DNA of 37,762 nucleotides from Paenibacillus allorhizosphaerae (GTDB lineage: Bacteria; Bacillota; Bacilli; Paenibacillales; NBRC-103111): contig NZ_CAJVCE010000040.1 of the NCBI RefSeq assembly GCF_910594985.1, positions 1 to 37,762 of the forward strand, in the 5' to 3' direction. Below, one piece after another: positions 6,863 through 14,335 of this stretch. Numbering within the stretch: position 1 is the first letter of the stretch; each line of letters starts with the position of its first letter. The notes beneath the pieces were generated by a model, which was not told where the DNA came from, ran no database searches, and saw nothing but the letters and a program-made list of their open reading frames with translations. The position numbers were made by a program, and so were the translations under genes.

Positions 6863-7369
6863 TTAACGATGAAGTGAACCGATGATTGAGGCGAACTTGT
6901 CGAGTGACTGATTCATGCCCATGACGGCGTATTTGGACATTTGGCCCATCGTCCAGTTGTATTCGATTATCGTCAGTTCCGTCTTGGTATCGCTTAGTGC
7001 TTTAAATTCCATAATGAACTGAACCTCTTTCGGAAAATCAGGGGGCATGCCCACGTCTGCCGGGTCGATCGGGATACCATCCGCGTCGGACAAGCTCTGC
7101 GTAAATTCAAGACGTTCCTCGGGCACAATCTTCGTATAAATACCAGTGTTGTAGTAAACTTGACCCCCTTGCTCTAACGGCGCCTGCATGCAGAATAAAT
7201 ACTTGCCGCCAACGCGAAAATCAATTTCGCATCGCGGTGAGGTGTAATGAGCTGGCCCCCACCAGAGTGCTACCAGCTTAGGATCCGTCCATCCTTTCCA
7301 GACCCACGCGATAGGAAGGTCTAATATTCGAGTGATCACAAGTTCTTGCGTATTCGAATTTTGGTTCAT
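6863..7369 (-). CDS. SRPBCC (AHSA1-like) domain protein
   Basis: The 168-residue protein begins ELVITRILDLPIAWVWKGWTDPKLVALWWGP, the typical entry of AHSA1-type START-like barrels, and continues EIDFRVGGKYLF, EERLEFTQSLSD and FIMEFKALSDTKTELTI. These proteins form a hydrophobic-ligand cavity; no catalytic role can be read here. Its ATG overlaps the stop of the ArsR gene as ATGA, with GGAGG six to eight bases upstream, so the pair is translationally coupled. The same ArsR-SRPBCC pairing occurs at 1535-3280, where the SRPBCC domain is fused to a hydrolase. Confidence 0.85.
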   Translation of the reverse strand: MNQNSNTQELVITRILDLPIAWVWKGWTDPKLVALWWGPAHYTSPRCEIDFRVGGKYLFCMQAPLEQGGQVYYNTGIYTKIVPEERLEFTQSLSDADGIPIDPADVGMPPDFPKEVQFIMEFKALSDTKTELTIIEYNWTMGQMSKYAVMGMNQSLDKFASIIGSLHR

Positions 7370-7719
7370 TGGGATTCCTCCGAATCATTTGGGGTTTTGG
7401 CAGCTTTCGCTATTTCTGCTTTCATTACGGCCTCGAATGTATCTAAGCGCCGGCTCCATCGACGTCTCATGTTCCTGGACCAATCCTCGAATTCGACCAT
7501 TGTCTCCGTGTTGATGCGATAAATGCGTTGCTGCGCCCTTTTTTCCACAAGGATCAATTTCGCCTCAAGTAAAATCTTCAAATGTTGGGAGATCGCTTGC
7601 GGGCTGACTTCGAATTGATCGTGGATCTGAGATGCGGAGAACTCTTCATTGTCGGCAAGCATCTCCAGGATGCGGCGACGCGTTGGATCTGCCAATGCGG
7701 AAAAAATATCGTTAGGCAT
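7366..7719 (-). CDS. ArsR-family winged-helix repressor (SRPBCC-linked)
   Basis: The 117-residue regulator has IFSALADPTRRRILEMLADNE, then SASQIHDQFEVSPQAISQHLKILLEAKLI with recognition helix SPQAISQHLKIL, and the wing EKRAQQRIYRIN. No CxC metal site is present. The tail FEDWSRNMRRRWSRRLDTFE is shared with the other ArsR and with the 43-aa peptide at 2817. AAGGAGGGG lies about 13 bases before ATG 7719, rather far. It leads the SRPBCC-VOC operon and should bind the long palindrome in its own promoter. Confidence 0.88.
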   Translation of the reverse strand: MPNDIFSALADPTRRRILEMLADNEEFSASQIHDQFEVSPQAISQHLKILLEAKLILVEKRAQQRIYRINTETMVEFEDWSRNMRRRWSRRLDTFEAVMKAEIAKAAKTPNDSEESQ

Positions 7720-7814
7720 ACAGCTTGTTCCATTCCCCTCCTTCCTGATTACCGGTCTTGATTGTGATCTTCGTTTTGATTTCGTAGTGTGACTTAGTTT
7801 TATTTGTTGACTTC

Positions 7815-7853
7815 ATATTAAACCATTTACTTTATAAAGTAAATGGTTTAATA
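7815..7853 (-). promoter_or_regulatory. Promoter with a perfect 38-bp palindromic operator
   Basis: The segment 7816-7853 is a perfect palindrome centred between 7834 and 7835; each half contains AAACCATTTACTTT or its complement. On the minus strand TTTACT (7843-7838) and TAATAT (7820-7815) are spaced by exactly 17 nt, so the palindrome covers the whole core promoter. The adjacent ArsR protein is the obvious candidate binder. Confidence 0.75.
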
Positions 7854-7948
7854 ATTATTTCCTAGTTACGGCTTTCATCTCTTTCCTTGAGCGTTCCGCA
7901 CTTGTAAGACAACTCCCCAAATGTTGAATATAACTGCCAATTAGCGCA

Positions 7949-8016
7949 ACGACGGCAGCCGAACATTGGCCGGCTGCCGTCGTGTCATGATTGAGCTATC
8001 GTTCTCCGTTAGTCAA
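7949..8016 (-). repeat. Dispersed terminator repeat, copy 5
   Basis: A perfect 13-bp hairpin, ACGACGGCAGCCG (7949-7961) with CGGCTGCCGTCGT (7971-7983), is followed by the motif CTATCGTTCTCCGTTAG (7995-8011). It ends about 30 nt from the stop of the small gene at 8047, on the downstream side of that gene. Confidence 0.65.
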
Positions 8017-8046
8017 GCGCACGTCACGTTTAGATATCAAATTATT

Positions 8047-8181
8047 TTATCTCAACATGTTTTCATCTCCATGATGAGCGATTTGTGTTAGACCCCAAGG
8101 CTTATTACCTTCTTTGTAATACGTAGCGAAATAAGTTTTATCGGTTTCGATCAAATTCCAGACCATCAGTTCTTCAATCAT
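8047..8181 (-). CDS. 44-aa hypothetical protein
   Basis: ATG 8181 is preceded by GAGGGAGTGAT, seven to nine bases upstream, and the frame runs 44 codons to TAA 8047. The peptide (MIEELMVWNLIETDKTYFAT, then YYKEGNKPWGLTQIAHHGDE) is rich in aromatic and charged residues and looks like a genuine soluble protein rather than a shadow frame. A dispersed terminator repeat follows directly. I do not recognise a family. It may be a complete small protein or the surviving end of a larger one. Confidence 0.5.
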   Translation of the reverse strand: MIEELMVWNLIETDKTYFATYYKEGNKPWGLTQIAHHGDENMLR

Positions 8182-8329
8182 GATTTTTATCACTCCCTCT
8201 ATTGTCGAGTTGTTTGGAACGAACAACCTACACTAAAGAGCATAAACACCATTGTTATAAAGGTAATTCTTTTCATAACCCCCCCCATATATTACGTATC
8301 CAGGGCTTGGAATGTCGCTTAAAACTGAT

Positions 8330-8397
8330 CGTTACTTCAACGAATATCAAAGAGGAGCTGTCCTTTACGGTAGCTCCACACTATCGTATCCGTAATA
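8330..8397 (-). repeat. Dispersed terminator repeat, copy 6
   Basis: The left motif CGTTACTTCAA (8330-8340) is followed by an imperfect hairpin, GGAGCTGTCC (8354-8363) with GGTAGCTCC (8369-8377), and the right motif CTATCGTATCCGTAATA (8381-8397). It lies about 80 nt past the stop of the multicopper oxidase gene. Confidence 0.6.
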
Positions 8398-8473
8398 ATA
8401 CCGACTTAATGTCCATAGCTGTGTGATACATTGTCTATGAACATGAGTACGACCATTACCACAAGATATAATG

Positions 8474-10021
8474 TCAATCCGGAAAATTGCCCGAAGTTTT
8501 CCCAACGCTGTAAGGCGTGGTTATGCCTTCGTAATTCACCATCATATCCATTCCATTGGCTGCGTGTCCAAGAATATGGCAGTGTATCATCCAAATTCCA
8601 GGATTATTAGCGAGAAAGGCGATATCATAACTTTCTTTCGGGGGAACGGTTATGGTACTTAACGTGATCGGACTGCCTGTAAGCGGCTGTCCGTTATGGG
8701 CTATAACTTGAAAAGAATGGCCGTGCAGATGCATAGGATGATCATCAACTTCCGATTCGTTCTTTAGATGCATTTTTACGAGGTCTCCCGTTTTTACCAT
8801 CACCATAGGAGTATCCGGGAAGGTCTTGCCGTTAATCGTAAATCTCATTGTGAAGCGGCCGTTGAAAAAACCGGGCTTATTCCCTAAAGTAAGGGAATGT
8901 GCTGCTGTAAATTTCGAGTTTAATGAGATTACATTAGGGCCATCTGGAAGCGGACTCCCATACGTATCCGTATTGAACAATGCCATTTGCGCCAACTGAT
9001 GCATATCGGCGGCAGGAAGTGCACCTTTACCGATCGTCGCCTTCAACGCTTGGTTCTTCGCTTCGGATGAAGGGGTGAAGAACCATCTCTTGACCAGATT
9101 CGATGATTTCACGGGTTTGTCCACGTTGAGCAGTTGGACAGCGCCGCTTTCCGGCATTTTGAATTCCAAGTCGTACCTTTGCCCGGAACCTATCACAAAC
9201 GGAAGACCGTCCAAATCCGTTGGCTTATTTATCTCATATGCATCCATAGCGACGATTTTGTAAGGGGTGCCGGCCAATGCCATACGGTAAGTGGAATCGC
9301 CGCTGTTTATCAATCGCAATCGTACTAACTCACCCGGTTCGGCTTCGTAGTGCTGTCCGGTGCTTGTTCCATCGATGGTAAAGGTGTTGTCATCCCATTG
9401 GTGCAGAATAGAGACGATCTCTCTGTCATATACAATCGATTGCTGTTTCGGTTCGACAATAAGCGCGCCAAATAGCCCCTTGCCGGTCTGTATTTCACTT
9501 TGTTGGTGGGAGTGGTACCAATAAGTCCCCGGATGTCGGGCGATAAAATTATATGTGTACTCTCCGCCCGTAGGAATGGCATCCTGCGTTACGCCTGCAA
9601 CTCCATCCTCGGCATTTGGCAGTTCCACTCCATGCCAATGAATAGTGACACCGGCCGTAAGTTGATTTTTCACATGAACGATCAACCGATCCCCTTCTTG
9701 CACACGGATTTCCGGCCCGGGTGCTATTCCGTTAAAGGTCCACGCTCTTAGCTTTTTCCCATCCCCAATATCCAGTTCTTTCTCCTCGGCCGTCAGTTCA
9801 AATGTCTTAACTGGGGCATCGGATGCAGCTTCTTTAAGTGTGGCAACACTAATTCCATCCATATGGCTCAAATGCCCCATTCCACCCATCCCGTGGCTCA
9901 TAGATCCCATATTCATGCTCGCGGGATGAACAGAGGATTTGGCCAGCGTATAAACACTTCCTCCGCCTAACGCTATTAAAACGAATAATATGTTAAGAAA
10001 CATTTTCGAGCGTTTTCGCAT
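8474..10021 (-). CDS. Multicopper oxidase with Met/His-rich N-terminus
   Basis: The 515-residue protein starts with a basic signal/anchor helix (FLNILFVLIALGGGSVYTLA), followed by a Met/His-rich stretch (MNMGSMSHGMGGMGHLSHM, about 36-54) suited to copper capture. The four copper-ligand motifs are all present: HWHGVE (about 128), WYHSH (about 168), HPMHLHGHSF (about 427) and HCHILGHAANGMDMM (about 480, with the type 1 Cys and axial Met). It should act outside the membrane, oxidising Cu(I) or small substrates with O2. It ends the copper-theme cluster, 55 nt after the MDR gene, and a terminator repeat follows. Confidence 0.92.
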   Translation of the reverse strand: MRKRSKMFLNILFVLIALGGGSVYTLAKSSVHPASMNMGSMSHGMGGMGHLSHMDGISVATLKEAASDAPVKTFELTAEEKELDIGDGKKLRAWTFNGIAPGPEIRVQEGDRLIVHVKNQLTAGVTIHWHGVELPNAEDGVAGVTQDAIPTGGEYTYNFIARHPGTYWYHSHQQSEIQTGKGLFGALIVEPKQQSIVYDREIVSILHQWDDNTFTIDGTSTGQHYEAEPGELVRLRLINSGDSTYRMALAGTPYKIVAMDAYEINKPTDLDGLPFVIGSGQRYDLEFKMPESGAVQLLNVDKPVKSSNLVKRWFFTPSSEAKNQALKATIGKGALPAADMHQLAQMALFNTDTYGSPLPDGPNVISLNSKFTAAHSLTLGNKPGFFNGRFTMRFTINGKTFPDTPMVMVKTGDLVKMHLKNESEVDDHPMHLHGHSFQVIAHNGQPLTGSPITLSTITVPPKESYDIAFLANNPGIWMIHCHILGHAANGMDMMVNYEGITTPYSVGKTSGNFPD

Positions 10022-10076
10022 GACAACACTTACCCCTTCACGTATTGTAAGCCCTATAGCGTAACGTCTTACTTAT

Positions 10077-11036
10077 TCAGATAGAATTCACGCTTAATAA
10101 AATTCTTCCGCGACCATGTCTGGCTTCGCTCTTCTCATGCGCTCGATTTACTTCCCCTAAAGGATAGATATGATCAATCGCCGGTTTTATCGTTCCTTCG
10201 GCGATGAATTGAGCTATCGTCAGCCGGTTCTCATAAGTCGGAATTTTCGTGTTGAATTTGGCTGTGACGCCGTACTCCTTTGCTTTCTCCAATGATGGAG
10301 GCCCGGCCAACGCGACCAGAATTCCGCCCCGTTTTAAAACGGACCATGACCTGCTCTGTGTATCTCCTCCTACACAATCGACGACAAGATCTACATTATT
10401 CACGGTTTTTTCAAACGGAGTCGCGGTATAATCGATGACTTGATCCGCACCCAGCGATTTTACGAAATCCAGATTAGCTGTTGAGGCTGTGCCAATAACC
10501 GTTGCTCCCCTCCACTTGGCCAACTGAACAGCGAATTGCCCAACCCCACCGGCCGCGGCATGAATAAGCACCGTTTGGCCGGCTTCCAACTCCCCTTCGC
10601 TAAATAAAGCTTTCCAAGCCGTATCTACCCCTCCCCAGATCGCTGCCGCGCTCTCAAAAGTCATATTTTCGGACATATGTGCAAGGAACCGGTTTGGATT
10701 CGCTTTATTTTGAATGGCAACAATGCCATACTCCGCGTATGCCCCATTCAAAGCACCAAAAACGCGATCGCCTGCTCGAAATTCGGTTACCCCCGCACCC
10801 ACGGACTCGACGATTCCGGAAGCGGCTATACCCGGCGTATAGGGGAATGTGACAGGATTTATCTGCTTCATTAATCCTTTTCGAATCCTCCAGTCAAGCG
10901 GAATGACCGCTGCATAAACGATGCGGACAAGCACCTCGCCAGCCACAGGATGAGGTCGTTCAACTTTTTCTATTTGCAATACATTTGGACCACCGTATTC
11001 ATGAACCCGTACAGCTTTCATCAAAGCATTGGACAT
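10077..11036 (-). CDS. NADP-dependent MDR oxidoreductase (quinone reductase-like)
   Basis: The 319-residue protein has the zinc-free medium-chain dehydrogenase layout: N-terminal GroES-like domain (AVRVHEYGGPNVLQIEKVERP, PYTPGIAASGIVESVGAGV, FRAGDRVFG) and a Rossmann domain with HAAAGGVGQFAVQLAKWRGA (about 158-177). No zinc Cys/His set is visible, as in quinone oxidoreductases. The tail HEKSEARHGRGRILL is typical. The start ATG 11036 has AGGAG about eight bases upstream. It sits between the SDR and multicopper oxidase genes on the same strand (gaps 34 and 55 nt), suggesting a shared redox-stress transcript. Confidence 0.88.
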   Translation of the reverse strand: MSNALMKAVRVHEYGGPNVLQIEKVERPHPVAGEVLVRIVYAAVIPLDWRIRKGLMKQINPVTFPYTPGIAASGIVESVGAGVTEFRAGDRVFGALNGAYAEYGIVAIQNKANPNRFLAHMSENMTFESAAAIWGGVDTAWKALFSEGELEAGQTVLIHAAAGGVGQFAVQLAKWRGATVIGTASTANLDFVKSLGADQVIDYTATPFEKTVNNVDLVVDCVGGDTQSRSWSVLKRGGILVALAGPPSLEKAKEYGVTAKFNTKIPTYENRLTIAQFIAEGTIKPAIDHIYPLGEVNRAHEKSEARHGRGRILLSVNSI

Positions 11037-11070
11037 GATCTGTATCTCCTCTTTTTTTTCAATGATCGAA

Positions 11071-11694
11071 TCACTTATTTTGTCCCCATGTAACGTTAAT
11101 AATAGATTTGCTTGCGTATTGATTGGTCACGGTGTCCAGAAGGACCGAAGCCAAGTCCGCCCTGCAAATTTCGTACGGGCCGGATTCGAATTCATGCTCG
11201 CCCGTTTGAAGCCGCACGTTTCCAGTTGCCGGTTTATCATGCAATCTTGTAGCACGAACAATCGTCCAGTCCGTTTTGCTGGCTATGATTAATTGATCTG
11301 CGGCGAACCTGTCCGCCAAAGAATGACGCAGTAACCATTGGAAAAACGGGGTGATCACTCTAGGCCGCGTAGACCCTAGCAAGTAAGAACTCACACAGAC
11401 CAAGCGACATACGCTTGATTCATACATCGCTTGAATGAGGTTGCCGGTAATTTCAGCCGCTACTGGAAGCCGTCTGTCCCCCACAATGGCAATAACAGCA
11501 TCCTGATTTTCTAACGCATTTCTTAGATCGGATACATGGAGGGCATCCCCTGCCACTATGTTTTTCAAACCAGTAACGTTCTCCAACAGTTGCGGTCTTC
11601 GTGTGAACGCCGTCAATTCATCTCCACGACGAATCCCCCGTTGGAGAACATACATACCGGTACGGCCAGTGGAACCTAAGACTGCAATTTTCAA
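11071..11694 (-). CDS. NAD(P)-binding SDR-like (NmrA/atypical) protein
   Basis: The protein starts KIAVLGSTGRTGMYVLQRGI, a GxxGxxG Rossmann fold, and continues with DAVIAIVGD, CVSSYLLGS and WTIVRATRLHD, the pattern of atypical SDR NAD(P)H-binding proteins (about 207 residues). The canonical YxxxK pair is not obvious, so catalysis is uncertain; such proteins can reduce flavin or sense redox state. The start is TTG 11694, with GGAGG eight bases upstream, rather than the TTG at 11709. It lies 23 nt after the cupredoxin gene and 34 nt before the MDR gene. Confidence 0.8.
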   Translation of the reverse strand: MKIAVLGSTGRTGMYVLQRGIRRGDELTAFTRRPQLLENVTGLKNIVAGDALHVSDLRNALENQDAVIAIVGDRRLPVAAEITGNLIQAMYESSVCRLVCVSSYLLGSTRPRVITPFFQWLLRHSLADRFAADQLIIASKTDWTIVRATRLHDKPATGNVRLQTGEHEFESGPYEICRADLASVLLDTVTNQYASKSIINVTWGQNK

Positions 11695-11717
11695 AAGCGA
11701 TTCCTCCAATCCATTCG

Positions 11718-12083
11718 TTATTCAACGATAATCGTGCCGACCATATCGGAGTGCCCATTTCCGCAAAATATCGAACAAACATAATCGAACTTTCCAATTC
11801 GGTCTGCAGTGAAAGTGACTGTTTCGTTACCTTTGATGTCTTTATCGTAGCCCTCAATATGAATAGCATGGATGCCCTGGCTGTTCTTCAGCGTAATGCT
11901 AACGATATCGTCCTTCTTCAGTTTGATTTCCTTTTGATCGAACTCGAAGTTTTTTGCGTTAATCGTGATCGTTTTGTCCACTTTACCCGGCGAGGCTGCT
12001 TTCTGTCCTTCTTTGCTCCCGCATCCTGTTACAATCGCCGATATAGCAAAAACGAAGCCAACGGGTAGCATCCACCTTTTCAT
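11718..12083 (-). CDS. CuA-type cupredoxin lipoprotein
   Basis: The 121-residue protein has a lipoprotein signal (MKRWMLPVGFVFAISAIVTG-C, lipobox VTGC) and a single cupredoxin domain. It ends with the complete CuA signature C-SIF-C-GNG-H-SD-M (CxxxCxxxHxxM) and an upstream His in GIHAIHIEGY. This is the dinuclear copper site of cytochrome oxidase subunit II and N2O reductase, here without membrane helices or other domains, so it is a small surface-anchored electron or copper carrier. The start is ATG 12083, with GGGGG about ten bases upstream; a longer frame to 12167 lacks a ribosome site and would spoil the signal. Confidence 0.85.
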   Translation of the reverse strand: MKRWMLPVGFVFAISAIVTGCGSKEGQKAASPGKVDKTITINAKNFEFDQKEIKLKKDDIVSITLKNSQGIHAIHIEGYDKDIKGNETVTFTADRIGKFDYVCSIFCGNGHSDMVGTIIVE

Positions 12084-12150
12084 GATTTTTGTCCCCCTGG
12101 AATTTAAAATGCCAAATCTGTTTTTTACCCGAAATTTTCGAATTGTTCGG

Positions 12151-12330
12151 TTACAGTCCATGGGCAAAGATCAAAAGAACAACAATGCCCATTATTCCAT
12201 ATAGTGCAATGATTTTCGTCCGAAATTTTTGCATTCCCCTTCCATCCGATTTCGCAACGAAGGTAAGGGTTATGGCGGAAACAATCAGGAATAAAAAGAT
12301 CACAATATAATCGAATATTGGATGAAACAT
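12151..12330 (-). CDS. Small two-helix membrane protein
   Basis: This 59-residue protein has two transmembrane helices (about 5-25 and 41-57) joined by a basic loop (AKSDGRGMQKFRTKI). The start ATG 12330 has GGGGGAAAAG directly upstream; the longer frame from 12360 lacks a site. I do not recognise a family. Its place between the DUF6220 and CuA-cupredoxin genes suggests it is a small partner of the copper/redox membrane machinery, by context only. Confidence 0.65.
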   Translation of the reverse strand: MFHPIFDYIVIFLFLIVSAITLTFVAKSDGRGMQKFRTKIIALYGIMGIVVLLIFAHGL

Positions 12331-12390
12331 CTTTTCCCCCATTCCTGTTGAAACGCTCACTTCTATGCGGAAGCTTTGTTCCCGGTTTCC

Positions 12391-12837
12391 TTATATTGCT
12401 TTCGTGATGGCACGAGTTCTCCGTGCGATGGACATGGTTTCCACGAGCAGTATAACCGCAATTACCGGATGAAGAGCGGATAAATATCCAATTCCCGATG
12501 GTAAATTCGCACAGACCGCGATCACAATAACAAGACCGATCAAACCTGCACTACGCAGGCGAAGAGAAAGCGGCAACCGAGCGACGAAAGAAACAACGAA
12601 CATCAGGATCGGAACAATGATCAGCACTCTGGCAAATCCCATATGACTGGACCATTGGGCCTGATTCCAAAACAGCGCGAGACCGGCTAGAAACACCTGG
12701 ATCAAAATGCAAGTCGCAAATATCCATACCATAGCTTTAAAAACCGAACGCGCTCCAAGAGTAAGTGGCGAAAGATTGGATATTTCCATCGCGTGATCCC
12801 TTTTTGGTTCACTGCGGTTTACAGAGAGGTTGCTCAT
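12391..12837 (-). CDS. DUF6220-like membrane protein
   Basis: The 148-residue protein has four hydrophobic helices (about 33-55, 68-85, 91-110 and 116-135 from the chosen start), with the pattern VFLAGLALFWNQAQWSSHMGFARVLIIVPILMF near helices 1-2 and a His in a helix (ALHPVIAV). This resembles DUF6220/cytochrome-b561-like membrane proteins, where such His residues could hold haem, though that is not shown. The start is ATG 12837, with GGGGA seven bases upstream; the open frame to 12882 overlaps the preceding gene. It is part of the copper-theme cluster. Confidence 0.7.
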   Translation of the reverse strand: MSNLSVNRSEPKRDHAMEISNLSPLTLGARSVFKAMVWIFATCILIQVFLAGLALFWNQAQWSSHMGFARVLIIVPILMFVVSFVARLPLSLRLRSAGLIGLVIVIAVCANLPSGIGYLSALHPVIAVILLVETMSIARRTRAITKAI

Positions 12838-12872
12838 TTTAGAATCCCCGCTTTCAACAGAATCAGATCTTT

Positions 12873-13214
12873 TTATATACAAGACTTGGCTATTTGAATA
12901 TATCGATAGAGCTTCAAATCGATCCCATGGTCCGGTTGGGTCGGATTCTCCCTATGGAATCGCTCAATCGCTTGCTCGACTTCAAGATCTTTCTCGTTAA
13001 ATAGGCTCTGTAGTTCCCCAAGCCGTTTGGCTAACGATACGATCTCTTCGTTATCAGAAGGGACACCCTGTTCGAGTCCCTGGCTCAATCTGTCAATCAA
13101 TTCATTCGATTCTAATCGAAATGCCTTTAGTTGATCCGGCGTGTATTGCGCCATCTTCTTCATCATCCCCGCCTGCTGCTCCGGTGTGAAATATTCCCAT
13201 GCGCCCATATCCAT
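12873..13214 (-). CDS. TipAS-like standalone domain protein
   Basis: The 113-residue all-helical protein reads WEYFTPEQQAGMMKKMAQYT, then DRLSQGLEQGVPSDNEEIVSLAKRLGELQSLF and a final YRYIQIA. This is the layout of the TipAS drug-recognition domain usually fused behind a MerR HTH (the motif EQGVPSxxxExxxLAxR is characteristic). No DNA-binding part is present here, so it is a soluble binding domain on its own. It sits 29 nt after copZ. A role in ligand or copper sensing is only a guess. Confidence 0.6.
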   Translation of the reverse strand: MDMGAWEYFTPEQQAGMMKKMAQYTPDQLKAFRLESNELIDRLSQGLEQGVPSDNEEIVSLAKRLGELQSLFNEKDLEVEQAIERFHRENPTQPDHGIDLKLYRYIQIAKSCI

Positions 13215-13243
13215 CTCTCCCTTTCAACTCAAATGGCGTTACT

Positions 13244-13441
13244 CTACACGTTATATCCGAGGTCTTTTATCGCTTTTTTGATATGATCCAGCAGAATTCT
13301 GCTTCCGTCATACTGAATGGTTACGGAATTGGAGGATAAGTCCACCACCCCCTCGGCACCTAGTTCAAACAGTGCTTTTTCAATCGACATCACACATAAT
13401 CCGCAGCTCATTCCGTTCACTTGCAAAGTTACGTTTTCCAT
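13244..13441 (-). CDS. copZ: CopZ-like copper chaperone (HMA domain)
   Basis: The 65-residue single heavy-metal-associated domain has the metal loop GMSCGLCVMSIEKAL, a GMxCxxC motif with Cys at about 13 and 16, then a beta-alpha-beta fold ending IKKAIKDLGYNV. Length and motif fit cytoplasmic copper chaperones. GGGAGG lies nine bases before ATG 13441. It is the first gene of the copper-theme cluster. Unusually, no CopA ATPase or CsoR/CueR regulator is next to it. The two-component genes start 208 bp away in the opposite direction. Confidence 0.85.
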   Translation of the reverse strand: MENVTLQVNGMSCGLCVMSIEKALFELGAEGVVDLSSNSVTIQYDGSRILLDHIKKAIKDLGYNV

Positions 13442-13564
13442 GAAACCAATCCTCCCGTTTAAATATTCATTCTTATTCTTCGCGGCTATTCACTCCTTTC
13501 TCGATTAGCTTACAAAACAAATGTCGAGAACTTATGCAGTTTTTCCTCTCTTTGTGTGGATTTC

Positions 13565-13593
13565 TTCAAGAACCTGTTAAAGCACGGTATAAT
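13565..13593 (+). promoter_or_regulatory. Possible promoter of the two-component operon
   Basis: TATAAT at 13588-13593 is a perfect -10 box. The -35 at 17-nt spacing is TTCAAG (13565-13570), a weak match, which fits a promoter needing an activator such as the regulator it drives. It lies 55 bases before the ATG. Confidence 0.4.
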
Positions 13594-13648
13594 TTCAGTA
13601 TGCGGTATATAAAGGAAAGCAGACTAAAAATGGAAAGAAGTGAATGGA

Positions 13649-14335
13649 ATGGAACCGAAATTGTTGGTTGTGGAGGACGAAGAGGGCATGTTGGAGGAGA
13701 TGCAGACCTATCTGCAACGGGAAGGGTTCCGGGTATTGACCGCCCGTACCGGTATAGAAGCGCTCACAATGACCCGGTCCGAACGGCCTGATCTTGTCGT
13801 GCTTGATTGGATGCTCCCGGGGAAAAGCGGCATCGACGTATGCCGCGAAATACGGCAAACCTCGCATTGCGGCATTATTATGGTTACGGCCCGATCGGAC
13901 GAATCGGATAAAATCGTTGGTCTGGAGATCGGTGCGGATGATTATTTGACAAAGCCTTTCAGCTTGCGAGAGCTCGCTTCGCGCATCCGTGCTTTGCTTC
14001 GCCGCCTGCGAGGACCCGAAGACATGACTACGTACTTGGAAAGAGACAACTTGATCATATCCGAGGCCAAATGTCAGGTATTTAAAGATGGTCAGGAAAT
14101 CCAACTGACACCGACCGAATTTAAAATTTTGTACACGCTCGCCGTGCGTCCAGGAATCGTCTTCAGCCGCCTGCAATTATTAAAGGTCGCACTTGAAGAC
14201 GAGTATAAGGGATATGAACGGACGATGGATTCGCACATCCGAAATCTGCGCCGAAAGCTGGAAGACGATACAGCCAATCCCCGGTATATTCAGACGGTAT
14301 ATGGTTTCGGATACCGCTTTGGTGAACGATCATGA
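13649..14335 (+). CDS. OmpR/PhoB-family response regulator
   Basis: The 228-residue regulator has an N-terminal receiver domain (KLLVVEDEEGM acidic pair, phospho-acceptor Asp53 in VVLDWMLPGKSG, Thr in MVTAR, Lys in YLTKPFS). Its C-terminal winged helix (QLTPTEFKILYTLAVRPG, MDSHIRNLRRKLEDD, IQTVYGFGYRFG) is the OmpR DNA-binding fold. ATG 13649 is chosen over GTG 13640 because AAAGAAG is correctly spaced. Its stop overlaps the kinase start as ATGA. Being divergent from copZ and the oxidase cluster, it may control copper or envelope stress genes. Confidence 0.92.
   Translation: MEPKLLVVEDEEGMLEEMQTYLQREGFRVLTARTGIEALTMTRSERPDLVVLDWMLPGKSGIDVCREIRQTSHCGIIMVTARSDESDKIVGLEIGADDYLTKPFSLRELASRIRALLRRLRGPEDMTTYLERDNLIISEAKCQVFKDGQEIQLTPTEFKILYTLAVRPGIVFSRLQLLKVALEDEYKGYERTMDSHIRNLRRKLEDDTANPRYIQTVYGFGYRFGERS

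Noticed and set aside
8406..8473. Hydrophobic frame just past the multicopper oxidase stop that might be a frameshifted C-terminal membrane anchor
   Set aside because: The oxidase already ends with the usual family tail (YSVGKTSGNFPD), so the hydrophobic frame is probably chance.
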